The notes beneath the pieces were generated by a model that searched no databases, was not told the origin of the DNA, and was given only the letters and a program-made list of their open reading frames with translations. From assembly GCA_041678005.1 (NCBI GenBank), contig JBAYOW010000003.1:1-64000 (forward strand): 64,000 nucleotides of DNA, given 5' to 3'. The translations under genes were made by a program, and so were the position numbers. The stretch is from Sulfurivermis sp041678005. GTDB taxonomy: Bacteria > Pseudomonadota > Gammaproteobacteria > Thiohalomonadales > Thiohalomonadaceae. This document shows positions 27,436 through 36,395 of the stretch, in pieces (the stretch's first letter is position 1; every line of letters begins with the position of its first letter).

Positions 27436-29265
27436 ATGGAAGAATTTGTTGGTAAACTTTGGCATAGGCTGATTTCTCGCGCGGCGGATAGTCAACATGC
27501 TGATGCAGTCGTGACACTGGAAGATATCCGCACTACAGTGGGAATATTTTTTCGTGCTATGGGCGGGGATGGTGGACTGCGTGTGGCGGCTGCACAGGCT
27601 ACTGAACATGCTGCAAGACGTAATTGGCTACAGCGTGTAGCTGGCAGTGGTGGCGAGGTAGAGCTAGCCTGGCGTGATGATGAGACGTTGCGCTTGCCTG
27701 CGCAAATTGCTGTATTTCATGAACGCGGTTTAAATCGTGATCTTTATTTATGGCTGGCCGCGCTTGCCGCCAGCGCCGAGGATGAAGCCGATCTGCCGCG
27801 TGCATGGCTGACACGGAATCAGGCACTGACTAGACATGTATTGACGCGTTATCCAGGCATGCAGTCACGCTATAAGCGCCTGAGCGAGGCGCAACTGGCC
27901 TTACGCCCAGCGCTGGATAAACTGGATGCAAATGAAGCTGCACAGGAGCAGGCTATTCAACAGGCATTGCGCGAGCCCGGCAGTGTCACCGTCTTGCCAC
28001 CAGCCCGCCATGCACCTCGCCCAGTCTATTTATGGCTGCACCCTTCCCCACCAGGCCAGCAGAGTGCAATGGATGGGCATGACGACAATGATGATGAGCT
28101 TAGTGGACAAACGTGTGATGATGAAACGCGCAAACGTCGGGGCGAGCGCGTGGATGCCACGGAGCGAGAAGGCGGTATCATTACACTGCGTATGGAAAAC
28201 ATGCTTACCTGGGGTGAATTCATCAATGCCGATCGTGAAACTGAGGAGGATGAAGATGGCGGCAGCGCGGTTGAGGAAATGGAAACCCTGAGCATTACCC
28301 GCAACAAGCGCACGATCGCCAGCCGTCTGCGTTTTGATCTGGATCTGCCATCCAGTGAGTATGATGATATCCCTCTGGGTGAAGGAATATTATTGCCTGA
28401 GTGGGATTATCGCCGCCGCTCTTTGCAGCCTAACCATTGTCGCTTGCAGCCAATGTTGGCGCGCGAGACCGAAACTACAGATCTGCCCTTGCATCTGCGC
28501 CGTACTGCGCAACATATCCGTCGTCAATTCGAGGCATTGACACAAAATCGTACCTGGCTGAAAGCCCAGCCAGAAGGTAGCGAGATGGATCTATCTGCCT
28601 GGCTGGATTTTGCTGTCGCACGGCGCAGTGGCCTGGCAGTGCGTGAACAAGGCTTGTACCGGGATTTTCGTAACATCAACCGTGATCTTGCCTGTTTGTT
28701 GCTTGCCGATCTCTCGCTTTCTACCGACGCAGCTGTCAACAATGAGCAGAAGATCATAGATGTTATCCGTGACAGCTTGTTTCTTTTTGCCGAGGCTCTG
28801 TCTGCTGTCGGCGATCGCTTTGCCATGTATGGTTTTTCTTCACGCAAACGCGAGCACATACGTTTTCATACCTTGAAGGAATTCGATGAGAAATATGATG
28901 GCACTGCCCGTGGGCGAATTCAGGCGATACGCCCTGGCTATTACACCCGCATGGGTGCGGCCTTGCGGCAGGCAAGTAATATACTGGGGAAGGAATCAGC
29001 CGGACGGCAACTGCTCCTGCTGTTGACCGACGGCAAGCCAAATGATTTGGATCAGTATGAAGGCCGTTACGGTATCGAAGACACGCGCCACGCCCTGCAT
29101 GAAGCGCGTGAGGCTGGTTATTACCCATTCTGCGTCACTATCGACCAACATGCTGGCGACTACCTGCCACACCTGTTTGGCGCAGGCAATTACGTTGTGA
29201 TCAGAAGACCGGATGAGCTACCACGCCAACTGCCCCTGCTCTATGCCAAACTGACGGGCAACTGA
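27436..29265 (+). CDS. norD: NorD-like VWA protein (nitric oxide reductase activation)
   Basis: A 609-aa soluble protein with a C-terminal von Willebrand factor A domain (about 415-605). The metal-site residues are complete: DLSLST (DxSxS), YYTRMGAAL (Thr) and LLTDGKPND (Asp). The N-terminal half is helical and acidic in the middle (Asp/Glu-rich around 215-285), as in NorD/CbbO proteins. These partner with a MoxR-type AAA+ ATPase (NorQ/CbbQ) to insert metal into, or activate, nitric oxide reductase or Rubisco. No norQ, norC, norB or cbb gene lies in the window, so the target is uncertain. NorD is favoured by overall similarity and by the nir cluster in the same genome. Confidence 0.8.
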   Translation: MEEFVGKLWHRLISRAADSQHADAVVTLEDIRTTVGIFFRAMGGDGGLRVAAAQATEHAARRNWLQRVAGSGGEVELAWRDDETLRLPAQIAVFHERGLNRDLYLWLAALAASAEDEADLPRAWLTRNQALTRHVLTRYPGMQSRYKRLSEAQLALRPALDKLDANEAAQEQAIQQALREPGSVTVLPPARHAPRPVYLWLHPSPPGQQSAMDGHDDNDDELSGQTCDDETRKRRGERVDATEREGGIITLRMENMLTWGEFINADRETEEDEDGGSAVEEMETLSITRNKRTIASRLRFDLDLPSSEYDDIPLGEGILLPEWDYRRRSLQPNHCRLQPMLARETETTDLPLHLRRTAQHIRRQFEALTQNRTWLKAQPEGSEMDLSAWLDFAVARRSGLAVREQGLYRDFRNINRDLACLLLADLSLSTDAAVNNEQKIIDVIRDSLFLFAEALSAVGDRFAMYGFSSRKREHIRFHTLKEFDEKYDGTARGRIQAIRPGYYTRMGAALRQASNILGKESAGRQLLLLLTDGKPNDLDQYEGRYGIEDTRHALHEAREAGYYPFCVTIDQHAGDYLPHLFGAGNYVVIRRPDELPRQLPLLYAKLTGN

Positions 29266-29272
29266 GTTTAGT

Positions 29273-29713
29273 TTATAAACCGTTTATCTTTTTGCCGCGC
29301 GTATGTTGTAGAACCTTGAGTTGAGCGATGGCCTTGATGAGCTCAAGATGAGCCTGATCTCTTTCACTGTAAAGTGGGCTAGTGCGAATGGCTCGTTCGG
29401 CGCGTTTTTTCGCGGCCAGTGCAGCGGCCTCATCTATATCTTCTCCACGCAAGGCAGTGTCCGCCAGAATAGTGACTTCGTCTGGCTGAATCTCGATATA
29501 ACCGCCAGAGATATAGATATAGACTTGCCCCATATCTTCAGTCTGGATGCGCGCTTCGCCTGGCCTTAGCTTAGCCAACAATGGGGAGTGACGCGGCAAT
29601 ATGCCCAGCTCACCATGAACCGAAAGAACTGCAAGGACATGCACTTTACCGGAGTAGATGCGTTGCTCTGGACTGACGATATTCAGCAAAAACGTTTTGT
29701 CACTGCTAATCAC
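29273..29713 (-). CDS. atpC: F-type ATP synthase epsilon subunit, outside an atp operon
   Basis: The 146-aa protein is an F1 epsilon subunit. It has an N-terminal beta-sandwich (FLLNIVSPEQRIYSGKV, VHGELGILPRHSPLLAKLRPG, VYIYISGGYIEIQPDEVTILAD) and a C-terminal two-helix region (DEAAALAAKKRAERAI and so on). Epsilon couples F1 to the rotor and can inhibit ATP hydrolysis. No other atp gene is nearby. Its ATG overlaps the stop of a cytidylate-kinase-like gene, so it belongs to a two-gene unit of its own. It may be a second, paralogous epsilon, the epsilon of an N-ATPase-type enzyme elsewhere, or a relocated housekeeping gene. Confidence 0.85.
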   Translation of the reverse strand: MISSDKTFLLNIVSPEQRIYSGKVHVLAVLSVHGELGILPRHSPLLAKLRPGEARIQTEDMGQVYIYISGGYIEIQPDEVTILADTALRGEDIDEAAALAAKKRAERAIRTSPLYSERDQAHLELIKAIAQLKVLQHTRGKKINGL

Positions 29714-30444
29714 AGCGCCCTACCCTGTTGAGACGGTACTGTGCAGCCGCTTTGTCGCATGGCATGCAAAACAAGTTCTACCACTGCGTGGTCGTCCTGA
29801 AATCTATCGGTATTGATGACTAAATCAAACAGGCTGGCATCATGCAGATGGCGGCCAAACAAATTGAATAAATAATTTTCTCGTTCCAGATTTATCTTGC
29901 TGATTTTTTTACGTGCATCTGCCGAATTCAAACTTTCTTCCTGCATAACGCGATCCACACATTCCTCGATACCACCAACAATACGCAAGCGAAAGGCGGG
30001 ATGAGATGCCAAAATGATGTGCGCACCACGGCCAAGGATAAGACCGCCGCTACGGGCTACACGCAAAATTACATTCACCAGGTGATGACGATAATAACTT
30101 GGGTAGGTAGTGTTATGGCTGAACAGATCCTGCAACCAGGACATAACCTTGTCAGTACTGGATTTATCTTCCAACTCAGAGAGCTTTTCCGTACTGATGT
30201 AAGTATCATGAGAAATATGATCCAATATCTTTTGGTCGTAGAAATCCACCTGCAAGCGTTCAGCCAGAAGTCTTGCTATTTCATCACCACCCGTGCCGTA
30301 TTCACGTGACATCGCGACCACTGGGGGCAAGCCAGCCGCTGTTGGTTGGTGGCGCTGAAAGATCAGCTCAGCATTGATAATGGACTGGATCAATGCCTGA
30401 TCCTGTAGGCGGGTAGTTTTAAACATTAATCCTGCGCGCTCCAT
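29710..30444 (-). CDS. Cytidylate kinase-like family protein
   Basis: The 244-aa protein resembles the cytidylate kinase-like family (Cytidylate_kin2). It has an N-terminal nucleotide-binding region (VVAMSREYGTGGDEIARLLAERL, where a Gly-rich loop replaces a strict Walker A), DFYDQKILDHIS, LILGRGAHIIL and a lid-like helix EESLNSADARKKISKINLER. It may phosphorylate a nucleotide or another small molecule; the substrate is not known for this branch. Residues 1-45 form an extra N-terminal segment. The stop overlaps the atpC start, so the two are co-translated. A start at the second Met (MFKTTRLQ) is equally plausible. Confidence 0.75.
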   Translation of the reverse strand: MERAGLMFKTTRLQDQALIQSIINAELIFQRHQPTAAGLPPVVAMSREYGTGGDEIARLLAERLQVDFYDQKILDHISHDTYISTEKLSELEDKSSTDKVMSWLQDLFSHNTTYPSYYRHHLVNVILRVARSGGLILGRGAHIILASHPAFRLRIVGGIEECVDRVMQEESLNSADARKKISKINLERENYLFNLFGRHLHDASLFDLVINTDRFQDDHAVVELVLHAMRQSGCTVPSQQGRAL

Positions 30445-30559
30445 GGATAATCAATCAGCTGTGCAGAATAACGGTAATGACAGCTTTTTGCCAAGTCGTG
30501 TCGATAGTTGGTCTATAATTGACCATTCCAATGCCTTGCCCAATGGGGGATGACAGATA

Positions 30560-31099
30560 ATGAAAAAACCTGATAAAAGGAATGTTTTCATGCCTCTACG
30601 TAGCATGGCTATGGTGGCAATATTCTGGCTGACAGGCTGCGCCATCACTGACACATCGACAAAAACGCCCGTGTTTCTGCATGAAGTTCCAGCTGGCACC
30701 TTGCTTGCACTGGAACGCACAGTAAATTTTGCTCCAGATAGTATGCGGGTCTATTTTCAGAATGGTGAAGTCTACTCCCAGCCAGGCATATTGATCCTTC
30801 AGGGCGTCAACCGCTATCGACCATATTGCGTACTTGTGCTGCGAGATAAATCCGCCACTGAACGCAAACTGACACCACGGCAGTATCGTCTGGACAGGGT
30901 GAACTGGGACGTAAGCTATATGGTTATGGATGTATCCGAGTTTCGTACGGAGTGGTTAATCACTGGTGAAGACCCAGAGCCACATTCCTTTGTCTGTTAC
31001 AAGCGAGGAAATGCGGCCTATGAGCAGGCACTGTCATTGAAGGAAATCGATCGTACAGTGGGTAGTTATTTCAAGCTGGTCAAACCAAATGGAGAATAG
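30560..31099 (+). CDS. Small lipoprotein of unknown function
   Basis: The 179-aa protein has a positively charged N terminus, a hydrophobic stretch and a lipobox ending LTGC at about residue 27, so it should be lipidated and anchored in the cell envelope. The mature part (MRVYFQNGEVYSQPGILILQ, RYRPYCVLVLRDKS, LTPRQYRLDRVNWD) looks beta-rich with no known domain that I recognise. It is divergent from the cytidylate-kinase-like gene; a TATAAT hexamer lies about 40 bp upstream of the start. No operon partner. Confidence 0.75.
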   Translation: MKKPDKRNVFMPLRSMAMVAIFWLTGCAITDTSTKTPVFLHEVPAGTLLALERTVNFAPDSMRVYFQNGEVYSQPGILILQGVNRYRPYCVLVLRDKSATERKLTPRQYRLDRVNWDVSYMVMDVSEFRTEWLITGEDPEPHSFVCYKRGNAAYEQALSLKEIDRTVGSYFKLVKPNGE

Positions 31100-31124
31100 C
31101 AAACCAAGGTAAAATTTCCGCTGG

Positions 31125-32756
31125 TCATGCATGGTGTTGGGTGGAAATATCTGCGGCAAAATGGAAGTCATTTTTGCCTGCATTCTTGGCGCTATACATA
31201 GCTTGATCGGCCAGTTTTAGTAGTGTTTTGAGTTCACCTGCGTCATCTGGAAAAATGGCAGCACCAATGCTTGCCGAGATAGTCACAGTGGCTTTGGCAA
31301 GCGAGAAAGGCTGGGCGAGCACATGCAAAATCTGTTGGCCAACAGGAGTTACGCGCTCATCATCGTATAAGCCAGAGAGCATGACGGTAAATTCATCACC
31401 ACCAAGACGCGCCACTGTGTCTGAGCCGCGAATGCAACCAGAAATTCGTTGCCCAACCTGAAACAACAATTGATCTCCAGCGTCATGACCATGCTCATCA
31501 TTGACATTTTTGAAGCCATCCAGGTCGATGAAATAAAGTGCCAGCCGCAAGTTTCGTTCATGGCAAAGCAATAACTCATTTTCCAGTTGAGCCAAAAATA
31601 ACTGCCGATTGGGCAGGCGCGTTATCAGGTCATAATGAGCCTGTCGCCAGATATGTTCTTGCAGTTTTTTTTGTTCGGTGACATCTGAAGATATTTTTAC
31701 AAAGCGATAAATGCTGCCATCTGGATTACGCACTATATTCAGGACCACATGCTCGGCAAATTCATTACCATCCTTGTTGCGACTCCACCACTCTCCCTCC
31801 CAATAATCATCTCGTAATAGTGTTTTCCACATATCCTGATAAAAAATTCTGTTCTGCCGTCTAGACTGCAGGATGCGCGGATTTTTCCCTGCCACCTCAT
31901 GGAGTTCATAGCCCGTGATGTTGGTAAATGCGGGATTGATGGCGATGATATTATTGTGTTCGTCTGTAACGACAATCGAAGCGGTGCTGGCTTTGAAGAT
32001 CAGGCTGGCCAGTTTGCTCTCGGCTTCTTGTTGTTTGCGCAGGGTGATCTCGCGGACAAAGACAAACAAAGTACCGCCATTGACTGGGGCATAACTGACG
32101 TTGACCTCAAGGTCGAGTCTATGTCCATTTTTGTGATACTGCTGTGTCTCAAAGAGCTGGTGGCCTGACTTGATGATACTGTCAATACGCTCAGCAGTTG
32201 CGGTCTGGGATTCCAGCGCTTCAACATCATATACATGCATGCCAAGCAGCTCTTCGCGGGTATAGCCCAGTATGTGGCAATAGGTTTCATTGACATCTAT
32301 AAATTTTGCGTCGGCTGTGCGTAAGACAAAAAAACCATCTCCTGCTGCCTGAATAATAGAGTGATACTCCATTTCGCGCAGTTTGCGCTCCGAGATATCA
32401 CGACAAATATGGAGTATGAAATCACCATCAGGCCAGTTAATCAGGCGCGAATGTATTTCGAAGGGAATACGCTGGCCATTGCGGTGTAAATAAATCACCT
32501 GAAATGTGGCGCGGTGATTTTTTATGATCAGGTCAAGACGATCTGTATAACTGGCCGTATCCTCTTTCGCCATGAGATCAGGCAACTGCTTTTGCAGCAA
32601 CTCTTCCTTGCTATAGCCGAATCGATCACAAGCAGTCTGGTTGACTGCCAGTAATTCACCATGTGTATTGAGTAAAAAGATCGCATCGCTGGATTGCTCA
32701 AATAACAGGCGCAGCAGTTTGTTGGGCAATGATTGTATTTTCGCTTGCGCCATCAC
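31125..32756 (-). CDS. PAS-PAS-PAS-GGDEF diguanylate cyclase
   Basis: A 543-aa cytoplasmic protein with three PAS domains (about 10-125, 130-250 and 255-375; landmarks FGYSKEELLQKQLP, LGYTREELLGMHVY and NPAFTNITGYELHEVAG) followed by a GGDEF domain. The catalytic signature LGGDEF (GGDEF 452-456) is intact, with an RGSD inhibitory I-site five residues upstream, so it should make cyclic di-GMP and be product-inhibited. There is no EAL domain and no membrane segment. The signal read by the PAS domains is not evident; heme or flavin binding cannot be judged by eye. Monocistronic. Confidence 0.93.
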   Translation of the reverse strand: MMAQAKIQSLPNKLLRLLFEQSSDAIFLLNTHGELLAVNQTACDRFGYSKEELLQKQLPDLMAKEDTASYTDRLDLIIKNHRATFQVIYLHRNGQRIPFEIHSRLINWPDGDFILHICRDISERKLREMEYHSIIQAAGDGFFVLRTADAKFIDVNETYCHILGYTREELLGMHVYDVEALESQTATAERIDSIIKSGHQLFETQQYHKNGHRLDLEVNVSYAPVNGGTLFVFVREITLRKQQEAESKLASLIFKASTASIVVTDEHNNIIAINPAFTNITGYELHEVAGKNPRILQSRRQNRIFYQDMWKTLLRDDYWEGEWWSRNKDGNEFAEHVVLNIVRNPDGSIYRFVKISSDVTEQKKLQEHIWRQAHYDLITRLPNRQLFLAQLENELLLCHERNLRLALYFIDLDGFKNVNDEHGHDAGDQLLFQVGQRISGCIRGSDTVARLGGDEFTVMLSGLYDDERVTPVGQQILHVLAQPFSLAKATVTISASIGAAIFPDDAGELKTLLKLADQAMYSAKNAGKNDFHFAADISTQHHA

Positions 32757-33040
32757 AAGTGGCCTCTGAACTAGCCAGTGCCGCCCCTTTGTCCATGTCT
32801 AAGCAAGGCACGAAAAAAGCTCTGGTGTTGTTATCGTTACAATATTTTGCATCAGTTCATAAGATTAGCTGAGCAAAAACACTGGAGCCCCTCCACTCTG
32901 GCTGATAGATGTTTTAGATTGATGCGCTCGTTACTCTGCGCACCTTGTATATGCAGGTAATTTTGAAAATCCTAACTAAATTCAGTTTAGATTAGAAATT
33001 GTTATCTGGCGAGGATTATCTTGAATGATGTGACTTGATT

Positions 33041-33769
33041 TTAAGCAAGTGTAATCTTGCTGGTATCAATATTTGCCGGTATGAATTCTTCTGCTTCTTT
33101 GATGATGGCACCTGGTTCTGCCATGGATATGGCGCTGATATCAATTTCAAGATCGGCAACTTCTTCCTGGCTAAGCAGTTGTACGCCTGGCTCATCTATT
33201 GACAGGGCGCTGATATCTACTTCAAGTTCTTCTTCTATGCTCGGCGAGATAAGTTGTGCTCCAACCTCTGCCATGGATAGCGCACTTGTGTCGACTGTTA
33301 ATTCCTCAAAGCTCGTTGGCTCGATGATTGTTTCACCTGCTGCCGCCATATTCAGGTGTGAAGTGTCGACATGCAAAGCTTGCACAAGCTCTGCTTGCTT
33401 GAGGGTAACGCCAGGCTCTGCAAGTGTGATAGTTGATGAGCTTGATGCAGCTTTGGTCGAAGCCTGCGCTGTGTTTGCCTGGTTGGCAGGCTGCGAGATG
33501 GGTTGGGGTGCCACCGGCCTAGCTGCTATAGCTGCCAGATCGACAACTCTGGTAATAGCGCCGGCCTGCAGGAGCGCCTGTTGATATTTTCTCGCAGTGG
33601 CCTCGTCTATGCCTTTTTTGATAGCAACAGGCTTGCCACTGAACATGGGCTGTATGCGTGAAAGTTCTACCTTGAATAGTTTGGCAAAGTTGGCTTGCAC
33701 CTGCTCAACAGCAAAGCCATCAGCCAATTGACCCGCAAAAATAACTGCATATGTCGTCTTGCTCATCAT
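33041..33769 (-). CDS. Protein with degenerate VDTSxLSMAExG repeats
   Basis: A 242-aa protein in two parts. Residues 1-75 (YAVIFAGQLADGFAVEQVQANF, FKVELSRIQPMFSGKPVAIKKG, AGAITRVVDL) form a small domain that also occurs as an N-terminal extension of some membrane proteins. After a Gln/Ala/Pro-rich linker, the C-terminal 120 residues are five imperfect copies of a unit built around VDTSALSMAEVGAQL, with Leu/Ile and acidic residues alternating. The start is ATG 33769, with GGAGA upstream; the longer frame begins inside the ribosome site. It is acidic and has no membrane segment. Function unknown; it may bind a partner through the repeats. Confidence 0.7.
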   Translation of the reverse strand: MMSKTTYAVIFAGQLADGFAVEQVQANFAKLFKVELSRIQPMFSGKPVAIKKGIDEATARKYQQALLQAGAITRVVDLAAIAARPVAPQPISQPANQANTAQASTKAASSSSTITLAEPGVTLKQAELVQALHVDTSHLNMAAAGETIIEPTSFEELTVDTSALSMAEVGAQLISPSIEEELEVDISALSIDEPGVQLLSQEEVADLEIDISAISMAEPGAIIKEAEEFIPANIDTSKITLA

Positions 33770-33816
33770 TTTTTCTCCATTGCTCAACCCTTAGGCTATC
33801 GCTTTGAGACCATGCT

Positions 33817-34428
33817 TCAGTCCTCGGCCAGCGATTTTTGAATTAGCGGCGTAAGCGCTTCTGGTAGCGTGATGCTGCCTGAAAGTACAAATTCATGGCC
33901 ACGCTGCGACATTTTTCTCCATGTCTTGCGGATAATATCTATCCATTTAGCCTCGTCATATTCAGGATGCTTGGCGGCAAAATCCAGCATGTAATGCTCA
34001 ATGAAAGTCAGAGCCGCCACATCTTCCAGTAGTTGTGTATCAGGATTGAGCTTGACGCCACGCTTGCCTACTGCCTGCTTTACTCGTTCAATGGTTTGCT
34101 CATTAAAGCCAAGCCCGACAAGTATGGCGGCAACCGTCTCGGCATGAAATTTATACAGGTGCGTGCGCCACTGTAGATAGCCATTGCGATCCATGGGGTA
34201 GTCACTGCGGGGGGATTTCCAGCGTTGGATATGTTGGGCATGGATAGCGATCTGCTGTGCCGCATCGGCCTTAGGAGTATAACGCTGCAGCATTTCTGTC
34301 ATGCGTCTGGAATACAGCAACTCCTTTGGCCATTCCTTACCATCTGCTGTTTCCTTATTTGGATCTTCGCTGTTTGCCTGATCAATTAAGGCCAGGGCCT
34401 GCGTCAGTTGCTGTGATGATATTGGCAT
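33817..34428 (-). CDS. DUF4202 domain protein
   Basis: The 203-aa protein fits the DUF4202 family: LALIDQANSEDP near the start, LLYSRRMTEMLQRYTP, QIAIHAQHIQRWKSPRSDYPM and YHFHAETVAAIL-like YKFHAETVAAILVGLGF. The His-rich conserved pairs (IHAQHIQRW) suggest an HD-type metal site, but the activity is unknown to me. An AAGGA ribosome site precedes the ATG. It is upstream of the repeat protein in the same direction, 47 nt apart, and may form a pair with it. Confidence 0.85.
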   Translation of the reverse strand: MPISSQQLTQALALIDQANSEDPNKETADGKEWPKELLYSRRMTEMLQRYTPKADAAQQIAIHAQHIQRWKSPRSDYPMDRNGYLQWRTHLYKFHAETVAAILVGLGFNEQTIERVKQAVGKRGVKLNPDTQLLEDVAALTFIEHYMLDFAAKHPEYDEAKWIDIIRKTWRKMSQRGHEFVLSGSITLPEALTPLIQKSLAED

Positions 34429-34502
34429 GGATAATCCTTATGTATTGTGTTAATAATTTCTAATAAATAATGGCGGTAATTTATCATACATAAGGTGCAA
34501 AT

Positions 34503-34850
34503 ATGGACGCTGTGAAGGTAATCGATCACAAGCTTGCTCTGCAACAAGCTGGCGGGAATGCCGAGCTTGCCGCTGACCTGTTCAATATGTTGCTGCAGGA
34601 CTTATCGCCACAGAAGCATGCCATCCAGGCGGCTCTTGAGGCCAGCGATTACCAAACATTGCAACATCTCGTGCACAAACTAAATGGCGCGACCACTTAC
34701 TGTGGTGTCCCTGCACTGAAATTATCGCTTAATAATCTGGAAACCGATCTCAAAAACAGCAAGACAACCAACATTGCCACTGGCGTGGATCTTGTGGTCA
34801 TGGAGATAGACCGCGTGTTGAGCCATACGCAAAAGCTGGAGAGCCAATAA
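34503..34850 (+). CDS. Stand-alone Hpt (histidine phosphotransfer) protein
   Basis: A 115-aa, all-helical Hpt domain with the phosphorylatable His58 in LVHKLNGATTYCGVPAL, the standard HKLxGxxxxxG pattern. It shuttles phosphate between a hybrid kinase receiver and a final regulator. It is not next to a kinase; the hybrid kinase at 13.9-16.0 kb lacks an Hpt domain and is one candidate partner. A ribosome site (AAGGTG) precedes the ATG. It converges with fbaB. Confidence 0.9.
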   Translation: MDAVKVIDHKLALQQAGGNAELAADLFNMLLQDLSPQKHAIQAALEASDYQTLQHLVHKLNGATTYCGVPALKLSLNNLETDLKNSKTTNIATGVDLVVMEIDRVLSHTQKLESQ

Positions 34851-34867
34851 CAGGCTCCCCGCGCAGA

Positions 34868-35917
34868 TTATGCAATGGTTATTTCCTTGTTCAAATAAAC
34901 ATCTTGTATGGCATTGAGCAGGGCAACACCTTCCTTCATAGGCTTTTGAAACGCCTTACGCCCAGAAATCAAACCCATGCGACCGGCACGTTTATTGATC
35001 ACCGCGGTGCGGACAGCCTGTTGCAGATCATTCTTACCGGAAGCCCCTCCTGAATTTATCATCCCCACCCTGCCCATATAGCAACTGGCCACCTGATAAC
35101 GCACCAGATCAATGGGATGTTCGGTGGTCAGTGTGTCGTAAACATCAGGATGAGTCTTGCCAAACTTGAGCGCTTGATAGCCACCATTATTGACCGCCTG
35201 TTTTTGCTTGACGATATCTGCGTTGATGGTAGCGGCAAGGTAATTAGCCTGGCCGGTCAAATCGGCGCTTGCATGATAATCGGCCTCGGCGGTCTTGAAT
35301 GCACTGTTGCGCAAATAAGCCCACAAAACAGTCACCATTCCCAGTTCATGCGCCAAGGCGAAGGCCTCGCTGATCTCCGTGATCTGCCGACGAGATTCGG
35401 CAGAGCCAAAATAAACAGTCGCGCCAACGGCAACAGCACCCATATCAAAGGCCTGCTGCACCGAGGCAAACAAAGTCTGATTATAGATAGCCGGATAAGT
35501 AAGCAGCTCATTGTGATTTATCTTGGCCAAAAAGGGAATCTTGTGGGCGTAGCGACGAGCTACCGATCCCAGTGCGCCCATGGTTGAGGCCACAGCATTA
35601 CAACCTCCTTCAACGGCCATACGGGCAATTGTATCTGGATCAAAAAAAGCTGGATTGGGCGCAAAAGATGCCCCTGCCGAATGCTCCACACCCTGATCGA
35701 CCGGCAGGATAGATAAATATCCAGTTCCAGCTAGACGACCGGTATTGAACAACAATTGCATATTGCGCAATACGGCTGGCGAACGATCCTTCTGTGCCAT
35801 CACTCGATCCACATAGTCAGGCCCGGGCAGATGCAGATCTTCTTGCTTGATGCCCTTGCATTGGTGAGCCAGTAAAAATTCGGCATCACTACCCAACTGC
35901 GCAACAATGTCGCTCAT
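34868..35917 (-). CDS. fbaB: Class I fructose-bisphosphate aldolase (FbaB type)
   Basis: FbaB splits or forms fructose-1,6-bisphosphate through a Schiff-base lysine. From ATG 35917 (MSDIVAQLGSDAEFLL, with AAGGAG upstream) the protein is 349 aa, the size of E. coli FbaB. Family segments are LSILPVDQGVEHSAGASFAPNP (in short blocks), VGATVYFGS, LKFGKTHPD and MINSGGASG. This archaeal/FbaB-type aldolase commonly serves gluconeogenesis, which fits the PFOR-PpsA block 4-17 kb further on. Single gene, converging with the Hpt gene. Confidence 0.95.
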   Translation of the reverse strand: MSDIVAQLGSDAEFLLAHQCKGIKQEDLHLPGPDYVDRVMAQKDRSPAVLRNMQLLFNTGRLAGTGYLSILPVDQGVEHSAGASFAPNPAFFDPDTIARMAVEGGCNAVASTMGALGSVARRYAHKIPFLAKINHNELLTYPAIYNQTLFASVQQAFDMGAVAVGATVYFGSAESRRQITEISEAFALAHELGMVTVLWAYLRNSAFKTAEADYHASADLTGQANYLAATINADIVKQKQAVNNGGYQALKFGKTHPDVYDTLTTEHPIDLVRYQVASCYMGRVGMINSGGASGKNDLQQAVRTAVINKRAGRMGLISGRKAFQKPMKEGVALLNAIQDVYLNKEITIA

Positions 35918-36395
35918 GGTGGAATCTCCTTGAAAGGTTGAATGGCAAAATTCAGTATAGATTCTTGTTTGCTGCTTGTCTGTGGGTTGCTCCCGAGATT
36001 GCAAAGACCAACAGAGCAAAATCATACTTGATTACTTTTTAAGCAAAAGCAGTTTTTTCTGGATTCCCGCCTGCGCGTGAATGACTCGATATAGATGTAA
36101 AAATAGCGGTTTTCGATGCCTGGGTTCCCGCGCGGGAATGACGGTTCTGAGTCGAGCGCTTGCTTGATATCTTAATGTCACAATAGACACCGACATCAGC
36201 TGGAGGAGTATCTACATTAAAGCTCCCCTCTCCCGCTTGCGGGAGAGGGGTTGGGGGAGAGGGAAAATACTTTTTATCTTGGTTTATGCAGTCTTCTACA
36301 TACGGTGCAATACTTGATGTTTATTGCACCGTATAACGCTAAGGAAGCAACCCCCAATTTGACATGGTGCACAGCGAGCACCAATGGGCCTTCCA
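35918..36395. repeat. Spacer with dispersed repeats between fbaB and rsmJ
   Basis: No gene is supported. The segment holds GGATTCCCGCCTGCGCGTGAATGAC at about 36060-36084 and GTTCCCGCGCGGGAATGAC near 36123-36141 (both quoted as repeat units), then a CCCCTCTCCCGC-TT-GCGGGAGAGGGG palindrome at about 36226-36250. A perfect 12-bp inverted repeat, TACGGTGCAATA...TATTGCACCGTA, spans 36301-36333. The same three families appear near 13.6 kb. The fbaB promoter must lie just right of 35917; it was not identified. Confidence 0.65.
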
